The notes: generated by a model from the letters alone, not told the origin. Shown: positions 44,109-54,038, counted from the stretch's first letter. The stretch: DNA of 63,700 nt from Bartonella sp. AU55XJBT (GCF_028618525.1 NZ_JAQITC010000013.1:1-63700); one strand, 5' to 3'. Numbers and translations: made by a program.

Positions 44109-44509
44109 TTTCTATACTCCTTCGTATCTCTCCACGTTTATTCCCCGCGCGATACTCAGGAGAGAATGAGTTGGTCAAGGAACAACATTAAATTATATCT
44201 TCAACAAATCCCATGTTGTGCACAGCAATCAGAATTGTCAGCACAATAAAGTATTGTATTGCAAATAATATTGTCTTTTTTAATCTTTCAGAAGTGAAAA
44301 AAATTGAATATTTTATGCGAATTCTTCATCTCTTTGCGAGAGCACTTAAGTGAATTTTTTATCTTCTGTCAATTGTTTCTCTTCATACTTTTGAATTTTT
44401 AAAAGATGGTATGATGCATCGCCTTGGGAGATTTTTTTATCTTTTGGGGCGGAGACAGTTAAAATGCTTTTCAATGTTATTCAGAACAGTTGAGAGCTTT
44501 TCAGTAAAT
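44109..44509. other. 400-bp intergenic region, nothing recognised
   Basis: Between asd and the Xre gene, both on the minus strand. It is AT-rich and has no supported frame. It must contain the asd promoter. Confidence 0.35.
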
Positions 44510-44890
44510 TCATAAAAATAAGAAGCTGTTTTTTTCATGAGAAATCAACTGCAAAATTGCTCTTTGTTTTTTGCGGGTAAGCTCTCTGAAATTTTTCAAA
44601 AGTAAATATTCTGCTTTACTCGATATTCTGTCATCACAATGCGAGGAAGTCTCTTCTTTTTTTGTGCAATCAGCGTAAAAGAAGGAAACGGGAACACCCA
44701 GTACATCAGCAATTTCCTGTAAACATGCTGCGCTCACACGATTTAAACCTTTTTCATATTTTTGGATTTGTTGAAACGTTACGCCCAAATGACTTCCTAA
44801 TTGTTTTTGAGAAAACCCCATCATATTTCTTCTGAAGCGAATTTTTTGGCCTAAAGAAATGTCGTAAGAATGTGAATTTTTAGCTTGCAC
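44510..44890 (-). CDS. Xre-family HTH regulator (Trp-like, behind a structured RNA)
   Basis: A 126-aa protein if started at GTG 44890, where GGAGGGG lies 7 bp upstream. The HTH is SLGQKIRFRRNMMGFSQKQL then FQQIQKYEKGLNRVS (residues about 12-60), a classic Cro/CI type. A longer frame to ATG 44998 adds 36 residues that translate a structured repeat also found at 45.3 kb, so the short form is preferred. The Bartonella Trp proteins described in B. henselae are Xre-like regulators, each preceded by a Brt RNA, and this pair fits that arrangement. Target genes are unknown; in B. henselae a link with badA expression was reported. Confidence 0.82.
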   Translation of the reverse strand: MQAKNSHSYDISLGQKIRFRRNMMGFSQKQLGSHLGVTFQQIQKYEKGLNRVSAACLQEIADVLGVPVSFFYADCTKKEETSSHCDDRISSKAEYLLLKNFRELTRKKQRAILQLISHEKNSFLFL

Positions 44891-45108
44891 TTTGTTTCCC
44901 CTCCGGCTGCGAGCGCCCTCGCATTGGTATTCCGGGGTCTGGAAGTGCTGACATCGAATCAGCCTCTTGCTTTTAGTGCGTAAGATGCACTTGGACATAA
45001 CAAGAGCCCCCGGAAATTCCGGGACACCCGCAAAGCGGATTCATTCTGCGTTCGATGTTAGGGCTTCCAGGCCCTATTTGATCGTCGCGTATACGACCAA
45101 AAACACAA
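44891..45108 (-). ncRNA. Brt-like structured leader/small RNA upstream of the Xre gene
   Basis: About 215 nt from the predicted start (promoter at 45115-45143) to the Xre start codon. Hairpins on the minus strand: GGGCTT...AAGCCC-like pairing (GGGCCTGGAAGCCC), CCCGGAATTTCCGGG, an outer GCTCTTG/CAAGAGGC pair enclosing AGTGC-loop-GCACT, and TGCGAGGGCGCTCGCA enclosed by CCCCGG/CCGGAGGGG. The last overlaps the ribosome-binding site of the Xre gene. The first two-thirds recur at 45.24-45.44 kb with loop changes but intact stems. Location and size agree with the Bartonella Brt RNAs, which are reported to precede trp genes and damp their transcription. Family membership was not tested against a covariance model. 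Confidence 0.65.
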
Positions 45109-45114
45109 GCCTTC

Positions 45115-45143
45115 TTCATAAGGCAATTGCTTTCAGTCGTCAA
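45115..45143 (-). promoter_or_regulatory. Sigma70 promoter of the Brt-like RNA
   Basis: On the minus strand TTGACG (45143-45138), a 17-bp spacer and TATGAA (45120-45115). The same layout recurs at 45448-45476. Confidence 0.7.
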
Positions 45144-45199
45144 TTGAAATTCAAATTGCTTATTTCAAGCAAATCAAAGTGCATTTTTTAGCTTATAGA

Positions 45200-45247
45200 T
45201 TAGCCTATAGAAATGTCATTAAAACTGGATATTGGGCTTATACTCAT
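45200..45247 (-). pseudogene. Truncated duplicate of the Xre gene (15-codon stub)
   Basis: ATG 45247 begins MSISPISSFNDISIG and then a stop. SSFNDISIG aligns with NSHSYDISLG at the start of the Xre protein next door. Everything after, including the HTH, is gone. It follows the second Brt-like RNA copy, so the locus is a tandem duplication with one regulator lost. Confidence 0.6.
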
Positions 45248-45441
45248 GCCTTTCAGGTGCAAGCACCCTCGGCATTCAACTATCGGGATTGGAGACTTCC
45301 GGGATCTGGAAGTGCTGAAACCGAGTCAGCCTCTTGCTTTTAGTGCGTAAAATGCACTTGGACATAACAAGAGTCCCGGAAGTATATTTGCAAAGTAGGA
45401 TTTAATGTTTGAATTTGAACCCCCTGACCGCCGTGTATACC
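45248..45441 (-). ncRNA. Second Brt-like RNA copy (orphan)
   Basis: About 80 bp at 45308-45389 are nearly identical to 44941-45023, and the promoter region is also repeated. The AGTGC/GCACT and CTCTTG/CAAGAG stems are kept. The last hairpin differs in sequence (GGGTGCTTGCACC) yet still pairs, which supports selection on structure. The regulator gene behind it is reduced to a stub. It may still be transcribed. Confidence 0.55.
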
Positions 45442-45447
45442 GACTAG

Positions 45448-45476
45448 ACCTTAAGGCAATTGCTTTCAATCGTCAA
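45448..45476 (-). promoter_or_regulatory. Promoter of the second Brt-like RNA
   Basis: TTGACG, 17 bp and TAAGGT on the minus strand. The -10 is weaker than in the first copy. Confidence 0.5.
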
Positions 45477-45681
45477 TTGAAATTACAGCCCATTTTCCTT
45501 GTTGGTTTTTTCAAGTTTTGATGTCATCAGGGCATCCACGATAGATAAAAATATCGTTTGAGAGACTTTGAAAAGTTGTAAAGTCGGATTGTAAAACTCT
45601 TTTTCTCAAGACACTAAGATATCATCTTGATAGAAGCTTGATAACAGTGGGTCTTTGAAAGACAAATTGCCTAAAGAGTGT

Positions 45682-45888
45682 TTATTTTTTATGAGTTGTT
45701 TTTTCATTGTTTTGCAAAGGACGCGCTTCTGAAGTAAGCATAATGGGAACACCGTCACGAATAGGATAGGCAAGTTTGGCTTTGAGAGAAATAAGCTCTT
45801 GTGTTTTTCGGTTGAAAGAAAGCGTGCCTCTCGTCATTGGGCAGACAAGTAATTCGAGCATTTTGGGATCTGTGGTCATTTTTTTCAT
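45682..45888 (-). CDS. Trm112-like zinc-ribbon protein
   Basis: A 68-aa protein of the UPF0434/Trm112 family. [13 protein letters not shown] and [20 protein letters not shown] match the family pattern (LLVCP--K--L.....AYPI-DGIP-ML). Only one Cys of the usual metal-binding pairs is left, so it probably does not bind zinc in the standard way. It follows the Lon-N-domain gene by 13 bp in the same direction. A start at the second Met (three codons later) is possible. Family members are accessory proteins of methyltransferases in some organisms; the bacterial role is unclear. Confidence 0.85.
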   Translation of the reverse strand: MKKMTTDPKMLELLVCPMTRGTLSFNRKTQELISLKAKLAYPIRDGVPIMLTSEARPLQNNEKTTHKK

Positions 45889-45901
45889 GTTTTTACGTTC
45901 A

Positions 45902-46564
45902 TTAGTTTAAACGGTAATCTGTTCCTGTTTGTTTCATGAGTGAGCGTTCTGTTAATGCGAGAAGCGTTTGGGCACGGCTTTTGATATCTGGCGCTTCAAG
46001 CAGAGCTTGTTTTTCTGCCGGTGTAAAGGGAATAAGCGCTGAAAAAGCATTCACCAATATCGGTGTCGGGGCTTCTATGATGCTGCTCCAATTGTATTCC
46101 ATTTCATGGATGGTCAGATATTTCTCAACAACATCAAGTAAGCTTTCTCGATGAATGCTTTCTTCAATATCGAGTTCTTGTAAGTCTTTGATATTTGATT
46201 GGATGAGAGCTGTTCGATAGGACTTTGTATTTGACAATTCTTGTTCTAAGGTGAAACGGCAAACACCTTGTAAGATAATGAACAGTTGTCCATTACCGGT
46301 TTCACTGTAGTTTGTAATACGTCCTATACAACCTGTTTTATAAAGTTGTGTAGAAAAGCGGTCCGTATCCGATGAAAGGGGTTGAATAATGCCCAAGAGA
46401 CGATCAGATACCATAACATTTTCAATCATTTCGAGCGATTCTGGTTCAAAAATGTTGAGCGATAAAAAACCGCCGGGCAGTAAGAGCGCACCTTCTAAAG
46501 GGAAAAGAGCAATTTGCTTTGGAAGATCATTTTCGCAATTGTAGGAGATATTACCAGCTTTCAT
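45902..46564 (-). CDS. Lon N-terminal (LON substrate-binding) domain protein
   Basis: About 220 aa from the preferred ATG at 46564 ([13 protein letters not shown]); a frame reaching 46624 would add 20 unlike residues. [21 protein letters not shown] is followed by NIFEP, the hallmark of stand-alone LON-N proteins (COG2802), then [20 protein letters not shown]. It has no AAA or protease part. In Rhizobiales a small Trm112-like gene commonly follows it, as here. Presumably a cytoplasmic protein-binding factor; function not established. Confidence 0.86.
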   Translation of the reverse strand: MKAGNISYNCENDLPKQIALFPLEGALLLPGGFLSLNIFEPESLEMIENVMVSDRLLGIIQPLSSDTDRFSTQLYKTGCIGRITNYSETGNGQLFIILQGVCRFTLEQELSNTKSYRTALIQSNIKDLQELDIEESIHRESLLDVVEKYLTIHEMEYNWSSIIEAPTPILVNAFSALIPFTPAEKQALLEAPDIKSRAQTLLALTERSLMKQTGTDYRLN

Positions 46565-47017
46565 GAGTATGTTGTGACCTTTATTCGGTAATTTTAGCCT
46601 GTCAATCGTTGCACTTGATGACACTATTGAAAAAGTAGAAAATCCACTTCTTGTGCATTAAAATCAACCTTATAAAATACTTGAAATCCTTATTTTTAAA
46701 AGAATATGAAACTCTACTCTTAAGGGTGAATTGCACAAGAAAGAATATTACTTTGCGATCTTTTTAGTGTGTGACCTTTTGCATGATTTTCAAGGGGTAT
46801 TTTTGTCTATAACTTTTGATTTTTGTCTTAAATTTCCTAAAATGTGTTTCTTACAATTTTTGTAAGCTTCAAAAGGGTGCTATTATAAATCTTTTAAAGT
46901 AGCTTATGCAAGTTTTAAAATGAGAGCTTGTGGTTCACTTTCCTAATGACAGTGCGATAAAGATAGGTTATAGATTAAAACATGCTGGAAAGAGCGTTAT
47001 CGTTTCTTTCATTCTTT
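46565..47017. other. Intergenic region upstream of the glycine riboswitch
   Basis: About 450 bp, divergent. It should carry the gcv promoter. No gene was found. A run of about 45 bp before the riboswitch (from ATGCTGGAAAGAG at 46982) is part of the leader transcript rather than a coding start. Confidence 0.4.
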
Positions 47018-47208
47018 TGCGGGAGAGTGCAAATTGCAAGTTTTCGCATTGCCGCCGAAGGGGAAATAGCCCATAATCTCTCAGGCTTTAAGGACCGTAA
47101 AAGGAGCAAGGCAGATCTGGAAAGTCGGGAGAGCCCGCGCCGAAGGTGTAAGCGAAAGATCTTTTCGCGAGTCTCTCAGGTTGATGACAGAGGGGTGCAG
47201 AGACGACC
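47018..47208 (+). ncRNA. Tandem glycine riboswitch (gcvT-type)
   Basis: Two aptamers in series. The first has TGCGGGAGAG, then GCCGCCGAAGGGG, then AATCTCTCAGGC...AAGGACCG. The second has GTCGGGAGAGCCC, then GCCGAAGGTGTAAGC, then GTCTCTCAGGTTGATGACAG AGGGG. These are the consensus cores of the cooperative glycine riboswitch. It ends 37 bp before gcvT, so it probably turns on the glycine cleavage operon when glycine is plentiful, perhaps by freeing the ribosome-binding site. No clear intrinsic terminator is seen between it and gcvT. Confidence 0.96.
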
Positions 47209-47244
47209 ATATTGTGTGGCCGTTAGCGCAGCTTTGGAGTTATT

Positions 47245-48357
47245 ATGGGCACAGCACAAGAAACATCTTTTTTAAAAACACTTCCTTTATATGATTTGCA
47301 TGAAAAAGCAGGGGCAAAATTTGGCGCTTTTGCGGGGTGGAACATGCCTTTAACTTATCCTCTTGGCGTTTTGAAAGAGCATCTTCATACGCGAGCACAT
47401 GCAGGACTTTTTGATATTTCTCATATGAAATTGATTGCCGTTGAAGGTGCACAAGCCGTAGAGTTTTTATCCTATGCTTTTCCCATTGATGCAGCAGCTT
47501 TAAAAATTGGACAATCACGGTATAATTATTTGCTTAATGAGCAGGCTGGTATTCTCGATGATCTGATCATTACCCGTTTGGAAGAGAGCCGTTTTATGTT
47601 GGTTGCCAATGCGGGAAATGCACAGGCTGATTTTGTAGAATTGGAAAAGCGTGCTGTTGATTTTGAATGTCAAGTGATTGCCCTTGAAAGGGTATTGCTT
47701 GCTCTTCAAGGTCCTGAAGCGGCAGCGGTTCTTTCTGATGCGGATTTACCAGGGAATCAATTGTTCTTTATGCAGGGATTCGAACCTCAACAAGATTGGT
47801 TTATAACGCGTTCTGGCTATACGGGGGAGGATGGTTTTGAAATTGCTTTGCCCGTAGGGCATGCGCATATGTTGGCTGAAAAATTGCTGAGTGATTCGCG
47901 TGTTGAGTGGATTGGACTTGCCGCACGCGATAGCTTGCGGTTGGAAGCGGGGTTGTGTTTGCATGGAAATGATATTACCCCTGAGACGACGCCTATTGAT
48001 GCAGCCCTAACATGGGCTGTTCCTAAAAGTGTCCGAGAAAAAGCACAATTTTACGGTGCAAAGGCTTTTCTTGAAGCGCTGCAAAAAGGACCTGATCGTT
48101 GTCGTGTTGGATTAAAACCGCAAACGCGCCAGCCTATTCGTGCCGGTGCGGTGCTTCTCGATGAACAGGGCAATGAGATTGGCGTGGTAACATCCGGTGG
48201 TTTTGGTCCTTCTTTTGATGGTCCTGTCGCGATGGGGTATGTTCCTGTTGCGTGTAAAGTTGAAGGAACAGAAGTCTTTACAGAATTGCGAGGCAAAAAG
48301 ATTGCGCTCTTGGTGCATTCTCTTCCCTTTGTTGAACAACGTTATTTTAAAGGATGA
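47245..48357 (+). CDS. gcvT: Glycine cleavage T protein (aminomethyltransferase)
   Basis: A 370-aa enzyme that transfers the methylene group from the H-protein aminomethyl arm to tetrahydrofolate, releasing ammonia. LPLYDLHEKAGAKFGAFAGW opens it, then HAGLFDISHMKLIAVEG, GYTGEDGFEIALP and RDSLRLEAGLCLHGNDI, all standard GcvT. It is first in gcvT-gcvH-gcvP and lies behind the glycine riboswitch. gcvH starts 6 bp after it. Confidence 0.97.
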   Translation: MGTAQETSFLKTLPLYDLHEKAGAKFGAFAGWNMPLTYPLGVLKEHLHTRAHAGLFDISHMKLIAVEGAQAVEFLSYAFPIDAAALKIGQSRYNYLLNEQAGILDDLIITRLEESRFMLVANAGNAQADFVELEKRAVDFECQVIALERVLLALQGPEAAAVLSDADLPGNQLFFMQGFEPQQDWFITRSGYTGEDGFEIALPVGHAHMLAEKLLSDSRVEWIGLAARDSLRLEAGLCLHGNDITPETTPIDAALTWAVPKSVREKAQFYGAKAFLEALQKGPDRCRVGLKPQTRQPIRAGAVLLDEQGNEIGVVTSGGFGPSFDGPVAMGYVPVACKVEGTEVFTELRGKKIALLVHSLPFVEQRYFKG

Positions 48358-48363
48358 TTTTTT

Positions 48364-48732
48364 ATGTCTAAAACTTATTTTACACAAGACCACGAATGGC
48401 TTAGCGTTGAAGGACAAATGGTGACTGTTGGGGTTACACATTATGCGCAAGAGCAATTAGGCGATTTAGTTTTTGTTGATTTACCCCAAAGTGGGACAAA
48501 ACTTTCCAAAGGTGAGGCGGCGGCTGTTGTGGAATCCGTTAAAGCAGCTTCAGATGTTTATTCTCCTCTTGATGGTGAAGTGGTCGAAATCAATGAAGCA
48601 CTGGCTGATAATCCTGAACTGGTAAACCAGAAAGCCGAAACAGAAGGCTGGTTATGGAAAATGACAGTGCAGGATGAAACACAACTGAAAGAGTTGTTGG
48701 ATGAAGATGCTTATAAAGCTTTGATTGGATGA
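48364..48732 (+). CDS. gcvH: Glycine cleavage H protein
   Basis: A 122-aa lipoyl carrier protein. The lipoylation Lys lies in [39 protein letters not shown] and GWLWKMTV are typical. It shuttles the aminomethyl group between P, T and L proteins. It overlaps gcvP by four bases (ATGA). The L protein is not encoded here and must be supplied from elsewhere. Confidence 0.97.
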   Translation: MSKTYFTQDHEWLSVEGQMVTVGVTHYAQEQLGDLVFVDLPQSGTKLSKGEAAAVVESVKAASDVYSPLDGEVVEINEALADNPELVNQKAETEGWLWKMTVQDETQLKELLDEDAYKALIG

Positions 48733-51533
48733 GTGCTATGATCGAGCGTTCTTTTTCTTCTCGACATATTGGGCTGCGTTCTGATGAAACACAAAAAATG
48801 CTTGATGTTTTAGAGCTCGATAGTGTTGATACACTCATTTCTCAAGCGGTTCCCAATTCTATCCATTTGGGGCGTTCACTCAACCTTCCCAAAGCTGCGA
48901 GTGAAGGGCAAGCCTTGGAAGAACTCTCCAATATGATGGCGCGTAATTGTGTGCATAAAAGTTTTATTGGGCAAGGGTATCATGGAACATTTGTGCCTCC
49001 GGTTATTTTACGAAATTTGTTTGAAAATCCAGCTTGGTATACCGCTTATACGCCATATCAAGCAGAAATTAGCCAAGGTCGTTTAGAGCTTCTGTTTTAT
49101 TTTCAGACATTGATCAGTGAACTGACAGGTTTACCGGTTGCTGCTGCTTCTCTTCTTGATGAAGCAACCGCTTTAGCGGAAGCCAATGCCCTTGCTTTTC
49201 GTTTTGCGCGGGAGAAAAAAACAAAAATTTCTCTTCAGAGTCTTTTACATCCTCAGACTTTGAGTGTTGTGCAGACGCGTGCTGAAACACAAGGCATTCG
49301 GATCAGCTTTGAGAAAGAAATTTGTTCTGATACAGCGGCAATTGTTCTCTCTTGGCCCGATACAAAAGGTTCTTTTGAAGATTACAGTGAGGTCATAAAA
49401 GAGGCAAAGGAAAAAGGGGCGTTGGTTATTGTTGTGGCTGATCCTTTAGCGCTTACGCTTATGGAAGCACCGGCAAAATGGGGCGCTGATATTGTTGTCG
49501 GTTCGATGCAGCGTTATGGCGTTCCGATGGGGTTTGGTGGTCCTCATGCTGGCTACCTTGCGGTGAGTGATGCGCTCACACGTCTTATTCCAGGCCGTAT
49601 AGTGGGGCAATCCGTGGATACAGAAGGGCGTGTTGGTTTTCGTTTAGCTTTGCAAACACGTGAACAACATATTCGGCGTGATAAAGCGACGTCAAATATT
49701 TGTACAGCTCAGGCTTTGTTGGCTAATATGGCAACGGCTTATGCTGTTTGGCATGGGCCAAAAGGTTTACAAGAAATTGCGCAGCGAATTCATCATTTAA
49801 CATGTCGTTTTGTTGCTGGTTTAGAGGCTGCTGGTGTTTCTTGTGAAGGTGAGTCCTTTTTTGATTGCGTTAGCATTGTTGTGAAAGGAAAAACCCGAGA
49901 AATTGCGCATCAAGCCAAGATGAGTGGACGCCTTGTTCGTGTTCTCGATGATGATACCATTGCAATTAATTTTGATGAATTGTCGACAGAAGAAGATGCT
50001 GTTGCTCTAGCACAGCTTTGGGGTGCGCAACTCGTTGATCAAGTTTCTCCAAGACTCTTTGGTCAAAGGCGGGATACTGCTTTTCTTTCTCAACCCTTTT
50101 TTCATGCGGTTCATTCAGAGACAGATATGATGCGCTTTTTGCGTCGTTTAGCGGATAAGGATTTGGCGTTGGATCGGGCGATGATCCCTCTTGGTTCTTG
50201 TACAATGAAGCTTAATGCGGCGGCTGAATTGATGCCTGTAAGTTGGGCGAGTATGGCCAATATACACCCCTTTGTTCCACAAGAGGATGCGGCGGGTTAT
50301 GTGGAGATGGTCAATCAGTTAAATGCATGGTTGTGTGAAATTACAGGATTTGCGCAAGTATCTTTTCAGCCAAATTCTGGTGCTCAAGGTGAATATGCGG
50401 GGCTTTTGGCCATTCGACGCTATTATCAATCACGGGGAGAACATCAACGGACAGTTTGTCTTATTCCTGCTTCTGCACACGGGACCAATCCAGCTTCGGC
50501 GCATATGGCGGGCATGGAAGTTGTTGTGGTAAAATGTTTAAGCGATGGCGATGTTGATGTTGATGATCTAAAAATGAAAGCGCAATTGCATAAGGATAAA
50601 TTGGCTGCTCTCATGATTACTTATCCTTCAACCCATGGTGTTTATGAGGAAAGCATTAAGGAAATTTGTTCTATTATTCATCAAAATGGCGGACAAGTTT
50701 ATTTTGATGGCGCTAATCTCAATGCACTTGTGGGGCTTGCTCGCCCTGCTGATATTGGCGCTGATGTTTGTCATATGAATCTTCATAAAACATTTGCTAT
50801 TCCCCATGGAGGGGGCGGTCCTGGTATGGGACCAATTGGGGTCGCAGCGCATCTCAAACCATTTTTACCAGGGCATGAACAGGATGGAACAACCCATGCG
50901 GTTTCAGCAGCGCCTTATGGAAGTGCGTCTATTCTTGCCATTACGTGGATGTATATTCGAATGATGGGGGCTGATGGCTTAAAATATGCAACACAAATAG
51001 CCATTTTAAATGCTAATTATATTGCTGCACGTCTTTCACCGGTTTATTCCATTCTTTATCGGGGCAAACATGGACGTGTTGCTCATGAATGTATTGTGGA
51101 TACACGCCTGTTGAAAGATCAGTATGGGGTGAGTGTTGATGATATTGCAAAACGTCTCATTGATTATGGATTCCATGCGCCCACAATGTCGTTTCCTGTT
51201 CCGGGAACTCTGATGATTGAGCCAACGGAATCAGAACCAAAAGCAGAGATTGATCGTTTTTGTGATGCATTACTCTCGATTGCTGAAGAAGCAAAGAAAG
51301 TTGGGAACGGGGTTTGGCCAAAAGACAATAATCCATTAGTGAATGCCCCTCATACAGTAGCAGATACTTTAGATGATGCTTGGGCACGCCCCTATTCGCG
51401 AAAAGAAGCTGCTTTTCCCAATAGCTCTGTTGATCCAGCCAACAAATATTGGCCTCCAGTATCGCGGATTGATAATGTTGCGGGAGATAGAATGCTTATT
51501 TGTTCGTGTCCACCCTTGGGAAATACTTATTAA
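48729..51533 (+). CDS. gcvP: Glycine dehydrogenase (decarboxylating), P protein
   Basis: A 934-aa single-chain PLP enzyme that decarboxylates glycine and loads the H protein. The N-terminal half begins [20 protein letters not shown]; the PLP Lys is in [19 protein letters not shown] (about residue 685). [19 protein letters not shown] and PSTHGVYEE are also conserved. Both halves of the fused form are present, so no separate GcvPA/GcvPB is needed. ATG overlaps the gcvH stop. A strong terminator follows. Confidence 0.97.
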   Translation: MSAMIERSFSSRHIGLRSDETQKMLDVLELDSVDTLISQAVPNSIHLGRSLNLPKAASEGQALEELSNMMARNCVHKSFIGQGYHGTFVPPVILRNLFENPAWYTAYTPYQAEISQGRLELLFYFQTLISELTGLPVAAASLLDEATALAEANALAFRFAREKKTKISLQSLLHPQTLSVVQTRAETQGIRISFEKEICSDTAAIVLSWPDTKGSFEDYSEVIKEAKEKGALVIVVADPLALTLMEAPAKWGADIVVGSMQRYGVPMGFGGPHAGYLAVSDALTRLIPGRIVGQSVDTEGRVGFRLALQTREQHIRRDKATSNICTAQALLANMATAYAVWHGPKGLQEIAQRIHHLTCRFVAGLEAAGVSCEGESFFDCVSIVVKGKTREIAHQAKMSGRLVRVLDDDTIAINFDELSTEEDAVALAQLWGAQLVDQVSPRLFGQRRDTAFLSQPFFHAVHSETDMMRFLRRLADKDLALDRAMIPLGSCTMKLNAAAELMPVSWASMANIHPFVPQEDAAGYVEMVNQLNAWLCEITGFAQVSFQPNSGAQGEYAGLLAIRRYYQSRGEHQRTVCLIPASAHGTNPASAHMAGMEVVVVKCLSDGDVDVDDLKMKAQLHKDKLAALMITYPSTHGVYEESIKEICSIIHQNGGQVYFDGANLNALVGLARPADIGADVCHMNLHKTFAIPHGGGGPGMGPIGVAAHLKPFLPGHEQDGTTHAVSAAPYGSASILAITWMYIRMMGADGLKYATQIAILNANYIAARLSPVYSILYRGKHGRVAHECIVDTRLLKDQYGVSVDDIAKRLIDYGFHAPTMSFPVPGTLMIEPTESEPKAEIDRFCDALLSIAEEAKKVGNGVWPKDNNPLVNAPHTVADTLDDAWARPYSRKEAAFPNSSVDPANKYWPPVSRIDNVAGDRMLICSCPPLGNTY

Positions 51534-51574
51534 ATAAAAAATATGTATTTAATTTATTTATTTGTATAAAGAAA

Positions 51575-51602
51575 AAAGCCCACACATTTTGTGTGGGCTT
51601 TG
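51575..51602 (+). terminator. Intrinsic terminator of gcvTHP
   Basis: AAAAAGCCCACAC, loop ATTTT-like, and GTGTGGGCTTTGTG, 42 bp after the gcvP stop. The stem is 10 bp and GC-rich. Confidence 0.93.
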
Positions 51603-52314
51603 TGCTTATAAGGAATAAATACACTTTTAATGCTTCTGATGATAAAGGCATGCGAAATTTTGTTGTCGTATCTCGTCAACCTTTCAGATTTTCGAGCTAA
51701 GAATTGTCTAAATATTTTTCTTCTATCGGCTCTTTATGAAGATGATGCAAAAATATGGATGAACACCTGTCAGAGTGCGTAAACGCAAAGCCAAATGGTG
51801 TTATGGTTGCTTGTTACAGAGCTTTTTAATAAAAAGCCGGTACATTTTTCCAGTTTATTGCAGGTCAGTTTTTGACTTTATGGCATTATTTTTTTAAGAG
51901 TGCGTGTGCTTTAGCTGTTGTTTATCAATCAATATCCAAACCTAACACAGCAGCATATTTGCGCCAGAGAGTGAGGCAAAAAAAGGCTTTATGAACAGTT
52001 CCAGCTTTTTCATGCCTGTATGTCATATGAGGGCGAGGGGATTGCGTATCTGTGGTGGGATAATCTTTAAAATTGAAAATCAATCCTCAGTTTATCATCT
52101 TCGTTCATTTATGTGAGAAAAAAGTTCAATTTTTGTGTTTTGGGTGACGTTTACTTTTATAAAACAGCCCATCAATTTGTCTATTGTGAGACTTTTTTGA
52201 ATGGGCGGTGTCTCATGACCATGCTATGCGATTGATTGTTGTAAAATCTTTCGTAAAAGCTCTCTGATTTTCTAAGATGATGATTTGTATCGGTTTATTT
52301 ATTTAAAAGAGCCT
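51603..52314. other. Intergenic region gcvP / alr
   Basis: Both genes converge here. Apart from the integrase remnant it holds only AT-rich DNA and a weak inverted repeat around 52167-52206 (CAGCCCATCAA with TTGAATGGGCGG), which may end alr transcription. Confidence 0.4.
51764..52075 (-). pseudogene. P4-like integrase remnant (copy E, minus strand)
   Basis: On the minus strand, allowing stops, one frame reads HEKAGTVHKAFFCLTLWRKY, then AAVLGLDID, TTAKAHALLKK, HKVKN, INWKNVPAFY and ITPFGFAFTHSDRC. This follows the P4-type integrase order HTKAETARKALNRL, ALGLDVD, TEKARALLGKQ, HKVQHIPAMPWREVPAFY and LRLLILTA-RSGE. It covers the end of the core-binding domain and the start of the catalytic domain. 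At least five stops make it dead. It lies between gcvP and alr. Confidence 0.8.
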
Positions 52315-53430
52315 TTAAGTGTAAATGTATTTATAGCGTGACCCAAGAGATGTTAGAATTTCATTGGGAAGGGTATCGGCATCTAAAGATACTTTTTCAA
52401 GTGTTTGATGGGGGCCAATGAGTTCTACCCAGTCACCTGTTTGAGGTTTTTGATCAAGATCGGTTGTATCTACAATAATGGAATCCATAGAAACGCGCCC
52501 AACCATGGGAAGTTTGTGCCCATTGAAATAAACAGCTCCTTTATTTGAAAGAGCACGAAGCCAACCATCTGCATAGCCAATAGAAATGGTTGCAAGAGTG
52601 CTTGGTCTGTTGGTTATAAAGCTTTCTCCATAACCAACAGGTGTGCCTACACCAACAACACGGTTTTGAATGACTTGGGCTTCAAGTTTTAAAACAGGTT
52701 TTAAAAGGGATGGGTGTTTTCCTGAAGGGGCGATTCCATAAAGTGCAATACCGGGGCGAACGAGGTCAAAATAAAAATCTGAGCCTAAAAAAATACCTCC
52801 AGAATTTGCAAAGGAAACTTTACAAGGGGGTAGTTGTGCAAGGGCTGTTTTGAAAGAAGTTAATTGGGTATAATTTGATGGGTGAGTATCATCTTCTCCG
52901 TTAGAAAGGTGACTGAGAATATATTTTATGTCTGCGGTTTCAAAAATTGTAGGGCGTTTGATAAGTTTTTGTAATTCTTTTTGATCAAGTCCTAATCGGT
53001 TCATATGGGTATCGATTTGAACAATTGCTGGAAATTTTTTATCCTTTTTTTGACAAATCTTTTGCCAAATTTCAATGGCATGCCAAGAGTTTAGGACAGG
53101 AACAATACCAGACTGTGCGACAAACTCTTCTGCTAAGTGTGGAAGTCCATTCAGAAGAGCAATCGTGACATCTGATGGTAAGATGTTTTTTAAGTGCACT
53201 GCTTCTCTGATTTGAGCAACAAAAAAAGTACGACAACTCGCTTGATAAAGGGCAGGAGCAATTTTGTGAGCGCCTAGCCCATAGGCATTTGCTTTGACGA
53301 CTGCTGAACATTGTGTTGGCGCTACACGTTTGGCTAAAGTGATATAATTGGCCACAATAGCACTAATATCAATGGTTGCGACAGCTGCATAAAGGTGTGT
53401 GTTTATTTTATCATTAGCGGATTTATTCAT
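52315..53430 (-). CDS. alr: Alanine racemase
   Basis: A 371-aa PLP enzyme making D-alanine for peptidoglycan. The PLP Lys is in CSAVVKANAYGLGAHKIAPA (about residue 44). RPGIALYGIAPSG, VGYGESFITNRP, ATISIGYADGWLRAL and GRVSMDSIIVD are the family signatures; the Tyr general base lies in GYGESF-like context. Length is normal. It stands alone on the minus strand. Confidence 0.96.
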   Translation of the reverse strand: MNKSANDKINTHLYAAVATIDISAIVANYITLAKRVAPTQCSAVVKANAYGLGAHKIAPALYQASCRTFFVAQIREAVHLKNILPSDVTIALLNGLPHLAEEFVAQSGIVPVLNSWHAIEIWQKICQKKDKKFPAIVQIDTHMNRLGLDQKELQKLIKRPTIFETADIKYILSHLSNGEDDTHPSNYTQLTSFKTALAQLPPCKVSFANSGGIFLGSDFYFDLVRPGIALYGIAPSGKHPSLLKPVLKLEAQVIQNRVVGVGTPVGYGESFITNRPSTLATISIGYADGWLRALSNKGAVYFNGHKLPMVGRVSMDSIIVDTTDLDQKPQTGDWVELIGPHQTLEKVSLDADTLPNEILTSLGSRYKYIYT

Positions 53431-54038
53431 TTTTAAATCTTATCTGTGTTCTTGAAATACGGAATTTTTTTGGTTATTTCACAGAAATTCCTTATGATAG
53501 AGGAAAAGATACTGTTTGCGACGATCAAAATCATCAGTCTCCCATACCGAATTGTGTATCATGAAATCGTTTTTTTTATGTAAAATAGTACTCTGGATAT
53601 AAGAGATATTTAGTTTTATTTGTGTTGTTAGCCACACGGCGTCTTTTGATAATTTGAAAAACATAGATTTTTGTTTTTTACTTATTTTCTCTTGTTGAGG
53701 CATATTAAAAAAATAAAGCATAACCTATTGTATTGTATCATTTTGAAGAGTGCAATGTTATGCTGTTGGTTGTGGGTGGAGTTGTTTTAACATGCATGAC
53801 TTTCTTAACAATGGAAAATATGCGTTGTGTGTTAAAGGCGAAGAGAGTGTAGTGATTGTTTAAGACTCAAAAAATTTATTTTCCTTTGAATATGATTTGT
53901 ATTGGCATTTTCTTTATTCGATTAATTTGGACATAAAAGTGTTAATCTTAAGGCTTTTGTTTTAAGAAAATTGTTGGCAGATGGTGATGCACGTACTATA
54001 TCACGTCAGGGATTCGAAATTTAACGTTCAATAAGGAT
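53431..54038. other. Divergent intergenic region alr / fpr
   Basis: About 600 bp. A minus-strand frame at 53479-53721 (80 codons) has no recognisable domain, signal peptide or ribosome-binding site, so it is not called. The rest is AT-rich and unexplained. Confidence 0.35.

Noticed and set aside
44891..44998. 36-residue N-terminal extension of the Xre protein
   Set aside because: The same bases occur at 45.3 kb without a regulator and form hairpins, while GTG 44890 has an excellent ribosome-binding site; the bases are better explained as RNA.
46982..47275. A 97-codon frame in front of gcvT
   Set aside because: It translates the tandem glycine riboswitch, whose conservation is explained by RNA structure.
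53479..53721. Minus-strand 80-codon frame upstream of alr
   Set aside because: Low-complexity Lys/Ser-rich start, no domain and no convincing ribosome-binding site; too weak to call.
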